NCBI GenBank assembly: GCA_950097015.1
Contig: CATNEN010000039.1
Location: 1,798,001 to 1,862,000 of the forward strand
Length of the DNA: 64,000 bases
Source of the DNA: Macrostomum hystrix
Taxonomy: Eukaryota; Platyhelminthes; Macrostomidae
Direction: 5' to 3'
Shown here in pieces: positions 55,435-64,000 of this stretch. Within the stretch, counting starts at the first letter, position 1, and each line of letters starts with the position of its first letter. The notes below the pieces were generated by a model. It had not been told where the DNA came from. It made no database searches and saw only the letters and a program-made list of their open reading frames with translations. The position numbers were made by a program, and so were the translations under genes.

Positions 55435-56258
55435 CCGGTGATGGACTCACCTTCCCAGGTCCTCGGGTGATGGACTCACCTTCCCAGGTCCTCAGGTGAT
55501 GGACTCATCTTCCCAGGTCCTCAGGTGATGGACTCACCTTCCCAGGTCCTCGGGTGATGGACTCACCTTCCCAGGTCCTCAGGTGATGGACTCACCTTCC
55601 CAGGTCCTCAGGTGATGGACTCATCTTCCCAAGTCCTCAGGTAATGGACTCACCTTCCCAGGTCCTCGGGTGATGGACTCACCATTCCCAGGTCCTCAGG
55701 TGGTGGACTCACCTTCCCAGGTCCTCGGGTGATGGACTCACCATTCCCAGGTCCTCAGGTGGTGGACTCACCTTCCCAGGTCCTCAGGTGGTGGACTCAC
55801 CTTCCCAGATACTCAGGTAATGGACTCACCATTCCCAGGTCCTCAGGTGGTGGACTCACCTTCCCAGATACTCAGGTAATGGACTCACCATTCCCAGGTC
55901 CTCAGGTGGTGGACTCACCTTCCCAGATACTCAGGTAATGGACTCACCTTTCCCAGGTCCTCAGGTGGTGGACTCACCTTCCCAGATACTCAGGTAATGG
56001 ACTCACCATTCCCAGGTCCTCAGGTGGTGGACTCACCATTCCCAGGTCCTCAGGTGGTGGACTCACCTTCCCAGGTCCTCAGGTGGTGGACTCACCTTTC
56101 CAGGTCCTCAGGTGATGGACTCACCATTCCCAGGTCCTCAGGTGGTGGACTCACCATTCCCAGGTCCTCAGGTGGTGGACTCACCTTCCCAGGTTCTCAG
56201 GTGGTGGACTCACCTTTCCAGGTCCTCAGGTGATGGACTCACTTTCACAGGTCCTCGC
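55435..56258 (+). repeat. 30-bp minisatellite upstream of the PRKRIP1 exon
   Basis: About 28 copies of a 29-30 bp unit (ggtgatggactcaccttcc, 'caggtcctca'). Each unit contains both CAG|GTGATG/GTGGTG (donor-like) and accttcccag (acceptor-like). Probably in intron 1 of the PRKRIP1 gene. 54736-55430 is RCBTB 3' flank and AT-rich sequence with no gene. Confidence 0.94.
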
Positions 56259-56390
56259 GGGGGACTCTTTTGCAGATTTCAGATCTGCTGTCGATGTACT
56301 CACCCCTCAGATCCTTGGCTTTTAGGCACTCTTGTATCTCAAAGTTATTCGTAGCTAGCTGATAAGTCACAATTTTACATTCGATTTCAG

Positions 56391-56990
56391 TCATCTTTCT
56401 CAGCTTCGTCGGCTGCCACCGCGGCAGCATCAAAGAAGACCGATGACACAGAAGCCGCCGACGACGCCCCAGACGATGGCAGGAATTTTATTGTAGCCAT
56501 CGACACAGGCAGAACCACCGCTCCGATCAGGCGCGGCCAGCCCAAGACCGGCTACGATTTGATGCGCAAGAGGCTGGACAAGCTCATGTCCAAGCCTGAC
56601 GAGCCTGTCCAGCTGCCCGGACCCAAGCGGGAGCGGCGGCCACGCGAGCCCTGGCAGTTTGTGCGCAACGTTCGCGGCAGCTCGGCCGGCGTCGGCTCTG
56701 GCGACTTCGACATCTATCGTGGCATCCGGCGGCGCGAGTTCGAACGCCGCGAATACATGGACAGGAAGGACGCCGAGGCCAAGGCCGAAGCGGAATTCGA
56801 GGAGAGAGTCAGCTCCAAGCAGACCGAGCTGGCCGAGCAGCAGGCCAAAAAACGGGCCAAGCGGCTCAAGAAGAAAGCCAAAGCCAAGCAGGCGAAGGGG
56901 AAGAAGCCGCGCCTCACTGAAGGAGCTGCTGCTGCTGATTCTTCGTCAGGCGATGAAAGTGGAGATCAGGAAGAGGAGGCTGGATCATGA
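56391..56990 (+). CDS. PRKRIP1: PRKR-interacting protein 1 (PRKRIP1/C114) homologue, first exon not found
   Basis: One exon after a strong acceptor (tcgatttcag, ending 56390) to the TGA at 56988-56990, 199 residues, phase 0. The block 'EPWQFVRNVRGSSAGVGSGD' followed by 'FDIYRGIRRREFERREYMD' is the PRKRIP1 signature; the upstream 'LMRKRLDKLMSKPDEPVQLP' also matches the human protein. The C-terminus is a long Lys/Arg/Glu helix with an acidic Ser/Glu tail. Human PRKRIP1 is a nuclear protein whose long helix sits in the catalytic spliceosome. No in-frame ATG precedes the conserved part in this exon, so a short first exon must lie upstream, probably beyond the 55435-56258 array. The partner exon could not be placed. 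Confidence 0.85.
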   Translation, partial: SSFSASSAATAAASKKTDDTEAADDAPDDGRNFIVAIDTGRTTAPIRRGQPKTGYDLMRKRLDKLMSKPDEPVQLPGPKRERRPREPWQFVRNVRGSSAGVGSGDFDIYRGIRRREFERREYMDRKDAEAKAEAEFEERVSSKQTELAEQQAKKRAKRLKKKAKAKQAKGKKPRLTEGAAAADSSSGDESGDQEEEAGS

Positions 56991-57214
56991 AATTCTGCAT
57001 TGATGCACAATGCTTATGACTTTATTACTTACCAAATTTTTATTCTGCTGTAAATATTTTTTTCAAATATAACGGCGACTAACTGTGTTTTATGTACCCG
57101 TTAATTCCCAACCGTTGTCGACTTCATTTTAACGTCACTTATGAGTTTAATTTCATAATAATTTTATTTATACAATTATAATGTACGTATAAAGAGTAAA
57201 TGTACTGTACTCGC

Positions 57215-57339
57215 TACTGTCTGCCTGTCTGTCTGTCTGGTCTGTCCTGTTTGCTCTGTCTGCCTGCCTGTCTGTCTGTCTGTCTGTCTCTCTGTCTGTC
57301 TGTCTGTCTGTCTGGTCTGTCCTGTTTGCTCTGTCTGCC

Positions 57340-57376
<37 letters not shown>

Positions 57377-57449
57377 GGTCTGTCCTGTTTGCTCTGTCTG
57401 CCTGTCTGTCTGTCTGTCTGGTCTGTCCTGTTTGCTCTGTCTCTCTGCC

Positions 57450-57482
<33 letters not shown>

Positions 57483-57668
57483 GGTCTGTCCTGTTTGCTC
57501 TGTCTGTCTGTCTGTCTCTCTGTCTGTCTGTCTCTCTGTCTGTCTGTCTCTCTGTCTGTCTCTCTGTCTGTCTGTCTGTCTGTCTGTCTGGTCTGTCCTG
57601 TTTGCTCTGTCTGTCTGTCTGTCTGTCTGTCTATCCTGTCTATCCTGTCTGTCCTGTCTGTTTGTGTG
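57215..57668 (+). repeat. (TCTG)n microsatellite with a 17-bp spacer
   Basis: Runs of tctg interrupted about six times by 'gtctggtctgtcctgtttgc'. Open frames through it are artefacts. Confidence 0.95.
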
Positions 57669-57699
57669 TCCGGTATTTAAGTTTACGGACTGAATGGCT

Positions 57700-58880
57700 G
57701 AACAAATTTTTCTAAAACTTGCCAAATTCGTTTGAAAATTCTTGTGAGATTATGTGGATCTCTTTTTAAAAAAAGACCCTTTATGGGAAGATGGAAAGAT
57801 GGCTAAATACTCGAAAGCATTCTTTTTGCTGCTGTTTTCAAATTTCACAATTTTTCATCTTTGAAAGAGGGACCTGAACTGCCTATTTTAATTGATTGCA
57901 TCATAACTAAGTAGCTTAGTCCAGTCATAACGAGACAAAGCTGAGATGCGCAGAAAGTGAGAAGATATAGGGTGCATGGTGCAGTGTGTGAGAGATACAA
58001 TTCAGACTACTGACAGTAGAAAAGCAAAGACTTGGCTGCAAAACTCTCACATAACACAAAAAAAATATCGCCATAAAAATGGCAAGCTTAAAAGAGACTT
58101 CTATGCACACTAAGAGTGGTGGGAGAGGACTGCGTGTGGCTATGGCTGACTGACGAAGGCAAACAAGCCAGAAACCGGTCTCGGTCTGCCAGCGCGAGGT
58201 TCGTTCCCCACTTTTAGTGTGTTACACAGTGGATACAGAACGTACACTACTGGCCACGCGAGTACACTGTGACACTGTAAACAGTGGCTGCTACTCTAAA
58301 ACATCCGAAATGTCTGTTAGCGTATTGACTATTTACATGTAAATGCGTGTGTTCATAAATAAATCTGATGCATTGTAAGACCGTGTTTTAAGTTGTAGAA
58401 CATAACAAAACACGCTGCAGTAGCCCTCACTGGCTCACGCCAATATATTTAACGGCAAAGTTGGGGTGGGTGCAACCACCCTAAGCGAACGCACGCTGCA
58501 GCGCTAACCCCCCCCCACCCCAAACAAGCCGCGCGTGCACATCTAAGTGCACGCGCACCAACAAGCCAGACTACACTAATTTCCCCCTAGAAGCAAAAGA
58601 CAGTCCCAAGTCAAGCAAAGCCCGCCATGTACAACTCCAACGGTCACCCTTCAGTGCCAGTCCAATCGTCCAGTAGATGCGTCCAGTAACTATAGACGCG
58701 TCCATCGAGTGGATTCCTCCATCAAACAGTAGGAGTCCAGTTTTCCGAATTTTGCCCGTAACTTTTTTCGGTGACCTCCCCCAGTCTTCGGAGTAGCGTG
58801 AATCAACTCGGCGCATCGAATTCTATCGGAAAAAGTTGTCCCGCAATATGGGTAAACACTTTGAAAAATGTCAACTCAAC
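57700..58880. other. intergenic stretch, no supportable gene
   Basis: Nothing coding seen. 58135-58215 has a weak tRNA-like look ('tggctgactgacgaagg' and 'gaggttcgttcccc') that could be a decayed SINE head, too diverged to call. Confidence 0.4.
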
Positions 58881-58899
58881 TTTCACTCAGGCAGCCCCT

Positions 58900-59456
58900 C
58901 CACGGCAATCGATGTAAGTCAGCACGGACTCCCAGGACAGGCCGGACATCACAAGCTCCATGAGCCGCTGGAACGTCGCCGGGGCGTTGCACATACCGAA
59001 GCCCATCTTGCAGAATTGCATCAGGCCGCGCGTCGAATAGAAGGCCGTCTTGTACCGGTCCTCCTCTGCCACCTCCACCTGGTGGTAGCCCTGCCGGCAG
59101 TCGATGGTGGAGAACCAGGAGCATCCGACAAGCGCATCCGTGGCCTGCTGCAGGTGCGGTAGCGGGTACGCGTCCCTGACGGTGCAGGCGTTGAGCTGCC
59201 ACCAGTCCGTGCACAGTCTGATGTCGCCGTTTTTCTTACGGACTACCAGCAGGTTGCTGGCCCATGGTGTTGTCGACGGCTCGATGATGCCGCTGTCCAG
59301 CATCTGGCCGATCTTCTTGTCCACCTGGCCTCGCACAGACAGTGGCAGCCTGCGCTGGACCTGCCGGTGTGGCCGCGCTCCGGGCACCAGCTCGACCTGG
59401 TGATGTAGCAACGCCGTCGTGCCCAGGTCGCACTCGTGCCTTGCGAACAGGCACAT
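58900..59456 (-). pseudogene. Ty3/gypsy retrotransposon reverse-transcriptase fragment
   Basis: Minus-strand frame with gypsy RT blocks: 'IIEPSTTPWASNLLVVRKKN', 'DAYPLPHLQQATDAL', 'WFSTIDCRQGYHQVEVA', 'NAPATFQRLMELVM'. It stops at the catalytic YxDD site (only YIDC remains), so the enzyme is broken; no gag, protease core, RNase H, integrase or LTR is attached. A degraded endogenous retroelement. Confidence 0.85.
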
Positions 59457-60664
59457 TTGCCGACCTAGTTACCGAGTTTGCCAACTCCAAGTTGTTCTCG
59501 CGGATTGATCTCAAACAGTCGTACCTGCAACTGCCGCTGCACGAAGACGCCAAGAACCTGACCTGCTTCCACACAGAATCCGGCCTGGCCTGTACCGATT
59601 CAAGCGAATGCCGTTCGGAATCAGCTCAGCTGCGGTAGCCTTCCAGAAGGTCGTCGGCAAGATCCTGGAAGGCATCGACGGCGTCATGCACTATCAAGAT
59701 GACATCGCGGTGCACTCGACAACGGAAGCCGAGCATGACAAACGCCTTCTCTGAGTCCTGGACAAGCTGCTGCAGCACCGAGTCACCATCAAGCTCAAGA
59801 AGTGCGTTTTCATGGTTCCGGAAATCGAGTTCGTCGGACATCGGATCAGCGCCACAGGCATCCAGCCGCGTCAGTCCCACGCTGAGTCGGTAGAGCAACT
59901 CAAGGCACCGATGAACACATCGGCACTCGCTTCCTTCCTTGGCTTCGCAAAGTTCTTCCAGTTCTACATCAAGAACCTGTCGCATGTCGCCGAGCCGCTG
60001 ACAGCGCTCCTGCGCAAGGATGTGCCCTGGAACTGGGACAGGAAGTGCGAGGCAGCCTTCAGTGAGGTCAAGCGGCTCATCTCATCCGCGCCGTGTCTAA
60101 AATTCTTCGATCAGAGCCACGAAACAGTTGTCTCGTGTGGCAGCAGCGACGTCGCCCTGGGCGCTACTCTGGGCCAAATTGACGAGCGTGGACAACTTCG
60201 TCCAGTCGCCTTCGCCTCGTGCGCTCTGTCCGACACCGAGCGCCGTTACTCCGCGAGAAGGAGGCCTGCGTCTGGAGCTGCGAGCACTGGCACTTCTGCT
60301 GTACGGCCGGAAGTTCAAGCTGCTGACTGATAACCAGGCTCTGACCAACCTGCTATCAGCATGCGGAGTCGGCCAGCGGCCTCTTCGACTTGAACACTGG
60401 TGTGAGAGACTCTTCGTCTACGATTTCGACATCGAGTATGTTCCTGGTAAGCTAAACGTCCAACCTGACTTTCTGTCCCGCTACGGTTACGATCGTAAAA
60501 ATATCGGCCAAGAATCGATTGATCAACGTCAAACTGAGTCATACATCAACCTAGTGTTTGCCAGGAGCTCCGAGCCTATTTCAGTTGCTCAGCTCGCCGA
60601 GGCCACGGCTAGCGATGACCAACTGCAGCGAGTCGTTCAGTTCGTGCTCAACGGAGACTCCTAG
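59456..60664 (+). pseudogene. second Ty3/gypsy pol fragment (RT, RNase H), frameshifted
   Basis: Plus-strand remains in several frames: RT start ('LFSRIDLKQSYLQLPLHEDA'), catalytic YQDD near 59690, thumb/connection ('FVGHRISATGIQP', 'LASFLGFAKFFQFYIKNL'), and RNase H / tether ('KLLTDNQALTNLL', 'FDIEYVPGKLNVQPDFLSRY'). Breaks: frameshift near 59580-59600, an in-frame stop near 59752, another frameshift near 60250; integrase is absent. It is a different lineage from the minus-strand fragment and abuts it head to head at about 59456. Confidence 0.85.
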
Positions 60665-60669
60665 AATCC

Positions 60670-61437
60670 TGGCCCACCGAGACTCCTGGCGACGAGAATA
60701 TATGACACGGCCTCGCTACGCGAGAGAGCACCCTCTCCTTTGGTTAACTTGACTCGTCTCGTCTCGCTCATTTGGCTAGCAGACACAGCAATCACAAAAT
60801 TACTCAATGGATAATTCATAGTCACTCAATAGATAATTCATAGTCACTCAATAGTGATCTTATAGTCACTTCTGGTTGATCTGATTGATCTGATCTGAGT
60901 GTTTTGTGTGATTACTGATTGATCTGAGTAGTTTGCTGCTCATGAGATCAAAGTCTTGCAGTTTCTAATGTGTACCAGAATCAGTTTAATTAGGCTCTCT
61001 TGTGTTTTTCATAAAGTACATTGCTTTCCGAGCCTGAAGGAATTCGAGGTGAACAGTGGGCTTAATAGTGCAAACTGTTTGTTTGTTCGATCGCTCAGTG
61101 TTTTGGCTTATTTTGGCTTATTAAGTATACTACAATGCCCTCTAATTTTGTGTTCCAAGGAAAAGAAAGTCCTATTTTTAGGTTGGCTGGAAAATAAAAA
61201 CGATACCGTAGTAGGTTAATCGTAAAAGTGAAAACTGCTTCTTTGTTTAAGGCAAGCTTCGATCGCTCATTCATTTTGGCCATAGACTAAAGGCAGCTGA
61301 GTGAGCGGGTACAGGCACAGCGGAGGGTCTACATGAGCGTATTTATCTCTAAGCAGCTAAAGGCCAATTTTTTGTAAAACTAAACTTAGCAGTCTACCCC
61401 AGCAAGCAATCACTAAACTCAGCAATCAACCCCAAAG
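60670..61437. other. gap between retroelement remains and the Ly6-like gene
   Basis: No gene seen. A small tandem word 'atagtcactcaatagataat' occurs at 60805-60860. The last 60 bp carry 'actaaactcag' (AG at 61421-61422), a possible leader acceptor 15 nt before the ATG at 61438. Confidence 0.4.
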
Positions 61438-62513
61438 ATGAACAAGCTGCCGGCACTGTTGCTGACTGCGCTAGTGTTGCTCGTCTGTGGTGAGTACTAA
61501 ACCTTTCTATTCATTTAATTAGAGTTCCAAAACTGCTTGATATTGGACTAGTTTTATTGAACTTTGTCAGTCTGTGAGCTTGACTATTGCAGTTTTAATT
61601 TTCAATTTCAGACTTTCCGATTGTGAGTGGTCTTATGTGCTACCATTATTTTAAAAGCACATCCAGTGGTGCATATTTTAGGAATGGAACATGCGTCGCA
61701 GTCGCGGAGTGCGTCAGTTTCAGTATTCCTATTAATGGAGATTACGACGTAAGTTGCAGCTTTTATTGAGCTGTGCTGGTTACTAATTACCTCTGAAAGG
61801 TTGAACTGCGACTCCTGCCACTCTCTCCAACATTTCAGGCCATTGGCTTTTGTTCTAACACAACGGATAACAATTGCGGAAAACTTATAAGCATGTATAG
61901 TCCGGTAGGGAAAGTCGTGAACTGCTCCGTCTGTTCAAAGGACTTTTGCAACCCATCCCCCAACACCACCGCGGCCTCCACCACCACCGTGGCCTCCAAC
62001 ACCACAGTGGCCTCCAACACCACCGCGGCCTCCACCACCACCGTGGCCTCCACCACCACCGTGGCGTCCAACACTATCCCGGCGTCCAACACCATCCCGG
62101 CCGCGCGTAGGTGCTACAGTTATCAATCACTTATTTCAGGACCAATTTTCCCACTATCTGCAATGTTCCACTTCTGCCCTGACAACAATGACTGGACATG
62201 CTATATATGGACTAGAAAACTACGACACGGATCTTACACGGTAAGTTGCAGCTTTTATAAAGCTGTTCTGGTTACTAGTTAACTCTAAAAGGTTGAACTG
62301 CGACTCCTGTCATTCTCTCCAACATTGCAGATCAACGGAGGTTGTAAATTGATTCAAGACCCTTTCATAACTTGGTGCATAAAATGGAACAAAATCTTTG
62401 GGGCAGTTACCGACGAGAAGTGCACCGTCTGTTCGAAGGACAATTGCAACATTCCCCCAAACTTGATCGCGGCCTCCACCACCACCGCGGCCTCCACCAC
62501 CACCGCGGCCTAG
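61438..62513 (+). CDS. secreted protein with two Ly6/uPAR-like (three-finger type) domains
   Basis: Four exons in phase: 61438-61489, 61612-61748, 61839-62240, 62331-62513 (TAG), 257 residues. A signal peptide (MNKLPALLLTALVLLVCG) is followed by two eight-cysteine domains, each ending in the same signature, CSVCSKDFCN and CTVCSKDNCN, typical of LU-type domains. Each domain is split by an intron at the same place and followed by a Thr/Ala-rich repeat (TTTAAS / TTVASN) likely to be O-glycosylated. No GPI-anchor signal is coded before the TAG. The two introns after the half-domains are both 90 bp and nearly identical, so the domain plus intron plus repeat was duplicated recently. Function unknown; Ly6-type proteins are adhesion, receptor or secreted signalling modules. 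Domain family is inferred from cysteine pattern only. Confidence 0.75.
61965..62102 (+). repeat. 18-bp coding minisatellite between the Ly6-like domains
   Basis: About eight units of gcggcctccaccaccacc / gtggcctccaacaccaca coding Thr/Ala/Ser; in frame with the gene. Confidence 0.9.
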
Positions 62514-62830
62514 ACCACCACCGTGGCCTCCACCACCACCGTGGCCTCCACCACCACCGCGGCCTAGACCACCACCGCGGCCTCCAACACCACCGCGGCC
62601 TCCAACGCCATCGCGGCCTCCAACACCACCGCGGCCTCCACCACCACCGCGGCCTCCAACATCATCGCGGCCTCCACCACCACCGCGGCCTCCACCACCA
62701 CCGCGGCCTCCAACACCACCGCGGCCTCCACCACCACCGCGGCCTCCACCACCACCGCGGCCTCCAACACCACCGCGGCCTCCACCACCACCGCGGCCTC
62801 CAACATCATCGCGGCCTCCACCACGACCCC
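62465..62830 (+). repeat. 18-bp minisatellite at and beyond the Ly6-like stop codon
   Basis: About 20 units of gcggcctccaccaccacc. The first few are coding; a 'gcggcctagaccacc' variant supplies the TAG stop at 62511-62513 and further TAGs recur, so the rest is untranslated in this frame. The frame giving 'GLHHHR' stays open but is not the gene's. Confidence 0.93.
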
Positions 62831-62991
62831 ATCAAAGAATTAATCAAAGACTTGATAAAAATTTACTAAATCAACTGAAGACTGAATCAACTGGCTAGCA
62901 TACTGAATCATAAACAGATCATAAACAGATCGTAAACTATTCTCACTTTTTGATTTTCAACAGATGATTAGATTGGTGAAAATCATTTTTT

Positions 62992-62997
62992 AATAAA
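62992..62997 (+). promoter_or_regulatory. probable polyadenylation signal of the Ly6-like gene
   Basis: AATAAA about 480 bp after the TAG, past the minisatellite. Confidence 0.45.
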
Positions 62998-63087
62998 AAA
63001 GAACCCAAAGCTGATATCCTAAATGTACACTTATCTGTCACTCAGACACCTGCTTCCTCAGACTGATTGTGGATCTCAGGGGAATGT

Positions 63088-63515
63088 GGATTATGAGGCT
63101 GTCACACTGGGTTGTGAGACTGTCACACTGGATTGTGAGGCTGTCACACTGGATTGTGAGACTGTCACACTGGATTGTGAGGCTGTTACACTGGATTGTG
63201 AGGCTGTCACACTGGATTATGAGACTGTCACACTGGATTGTGAGGCTGTTACACTGGATTGTGAGGCTGTTACACTGGATTGTGAGGCTGTTACACTGGA
63301 TTGTGAGACTGTCACACTGGATTGTGAGGCTGTTACACTGGATTGTGAGACTGTCACACTGGATTGTGAGACTGTTACACTGGATTGTGAGACTGTTACA
63401 CTGGATTGTGAGACTGTCACACTGGATTGTGAGGCTGTTACACTGGATTGTGAGGCTGTTACACTGGATTGTGAGACTGTCACACTGGATTGTGAGACTG
63501 TCACACTGGATTTTA
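63088..63515 (+). repeat. 21-bp minisatellite
   Basis: About 20 copies of a 21-bp unit (ctgtcacactggattgtgag plus one base), with cac/tac and gag/gac variants. Intergenic. 63520-63885 shows no gene. Confidence 0.95.
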
Positions 63516-63887
63516 AAATGATTATCCTGGATATTACGAGTATATTGTGAACATTATTTGGTCTTGGCACAGCTTATTGAACTACGAGCGTGAAGCGAAA
63601 GCCTTAAATGAAAGAAAGCATAGAAATAACAAAACAGCAATCAATAGTTATTCTAGACATTTGCGGAAATATTAGTAATACGCGGGTGTAAGTCGCGGGT
63701 TCGTCAGGTAGCACAACACCGACTCGCTAGCAAGCGATGCGAGCGAATTTGGCAGCAACACTGGCGAGGACTGCACAGCGCACGGGGCTAAAAAGGCCGC
63801 CCACCCCCGACCAAAGCCGCGGCGCACCCCCGGCCCCGGCCAACAGCGATTGGCCAGCCAATCTACACTCACATACATTCAAATAAC

Positions 63888-64000
63888 ATCAGATGCATTC
63901 AAATAACATCAGTTACATTCAAATAACATCAGTTACATTCAAATAACATCAGTTACATTCAAATAACATCAGTTACATTCAAATAACATCAGTTACATTC
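63888..64000 (+). repeat. 20-bp minisatellite running off the window end
   Basis: Five to six copies of aaataacatcagttacattc; continues beyond 64000. Confidence 0.93.

Noticed and set aside
57168-57725. 'CLSVCLSV' and 'DRQTDRQ' frames
   Set aside because: (TCTG)n microsatellite.
62372-62869. 165-residue 'GLHHHR' frame
   Set aside because: Alternative frame of the 18-bp repeat following the Ly6-like coding frame; it overlaps the true last exon out of frame.

Overview
This is a window of animal nuclear DNA: genes with many GT-AG introns, vertebrate-like orthologues (eIF3a, APC8/CDC23, RCBTB, FHAD1, PRKRIP1, carboxypeptidase), tRNA-derived SINEs, Ty3/gypsy debris and no bacterial features. GC-rich exons, short introns and a very high minisatellite load suggest a small invertebrate. 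A free-living flatworm such as Macrostomum is my best guess, but this is inference and not proven by the sequence.

Layout. 1-5498 (+): 3' part of eIF3a. 6894-8740 (+): GT32-type glycosyltransferase. 9495-11532 (+): Gln-rich protein I do not recognise. 11930-14985: ~105-copy 29-bp array. 15874-19345 (-): M14 carboxypeptidase with B-type specificity, nine exons resolved. 20897-22081 (+): intronless class A GPCR. 25546-34266 (-): FHAD1-like FHA/coiled-coil protein, fourteen exons. 34300-37560: AT-rich non-coding island. 37601-39429 (+): unrecognised 315-residue protein. 40303-40653 (+): small cupin. ~41100-42262 (+): C2H2 zinc-finger gene, 5' part unresolved. 43725-49240 (+): CDC23. 50023-54735 (+): RCC1/BTB protein. 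~56391-56990 (+): PRKRIP1, first exon missing. 58887-60664: two broken gypsy pol fragments pointing away from each other. 61438-62513 (+): secreted protein with two Ly6-like domains. The genes look like an unrelated neighbourhood rather than a pathway; housekeeping genes (translation, cell cycle, spliceosome) dominate.

The most unusual property is structural. Almost every intron and many intergenic gaps carry their own private minisatellite (units 17-57 bp, about 8-105 copies). Several arrays are built from the gene's own splice signals: in CDC23 intron 2 and the glycosyltransferase intron the repeat unit begins at the real exon/donor junction, so the intron opens with a row of tandem donor sites; others repeat acceptor-like or branch-point-like cores. 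A second notable feature is the Ly6-like gene, whose two duplicated 90-bp introns are about 90% identical while the flanking exons have diverged far more.

Exon boundaries were assigned by eye from splice consensus, phase and remembered family sequence. No alignment, RNA evidence or database search was available.
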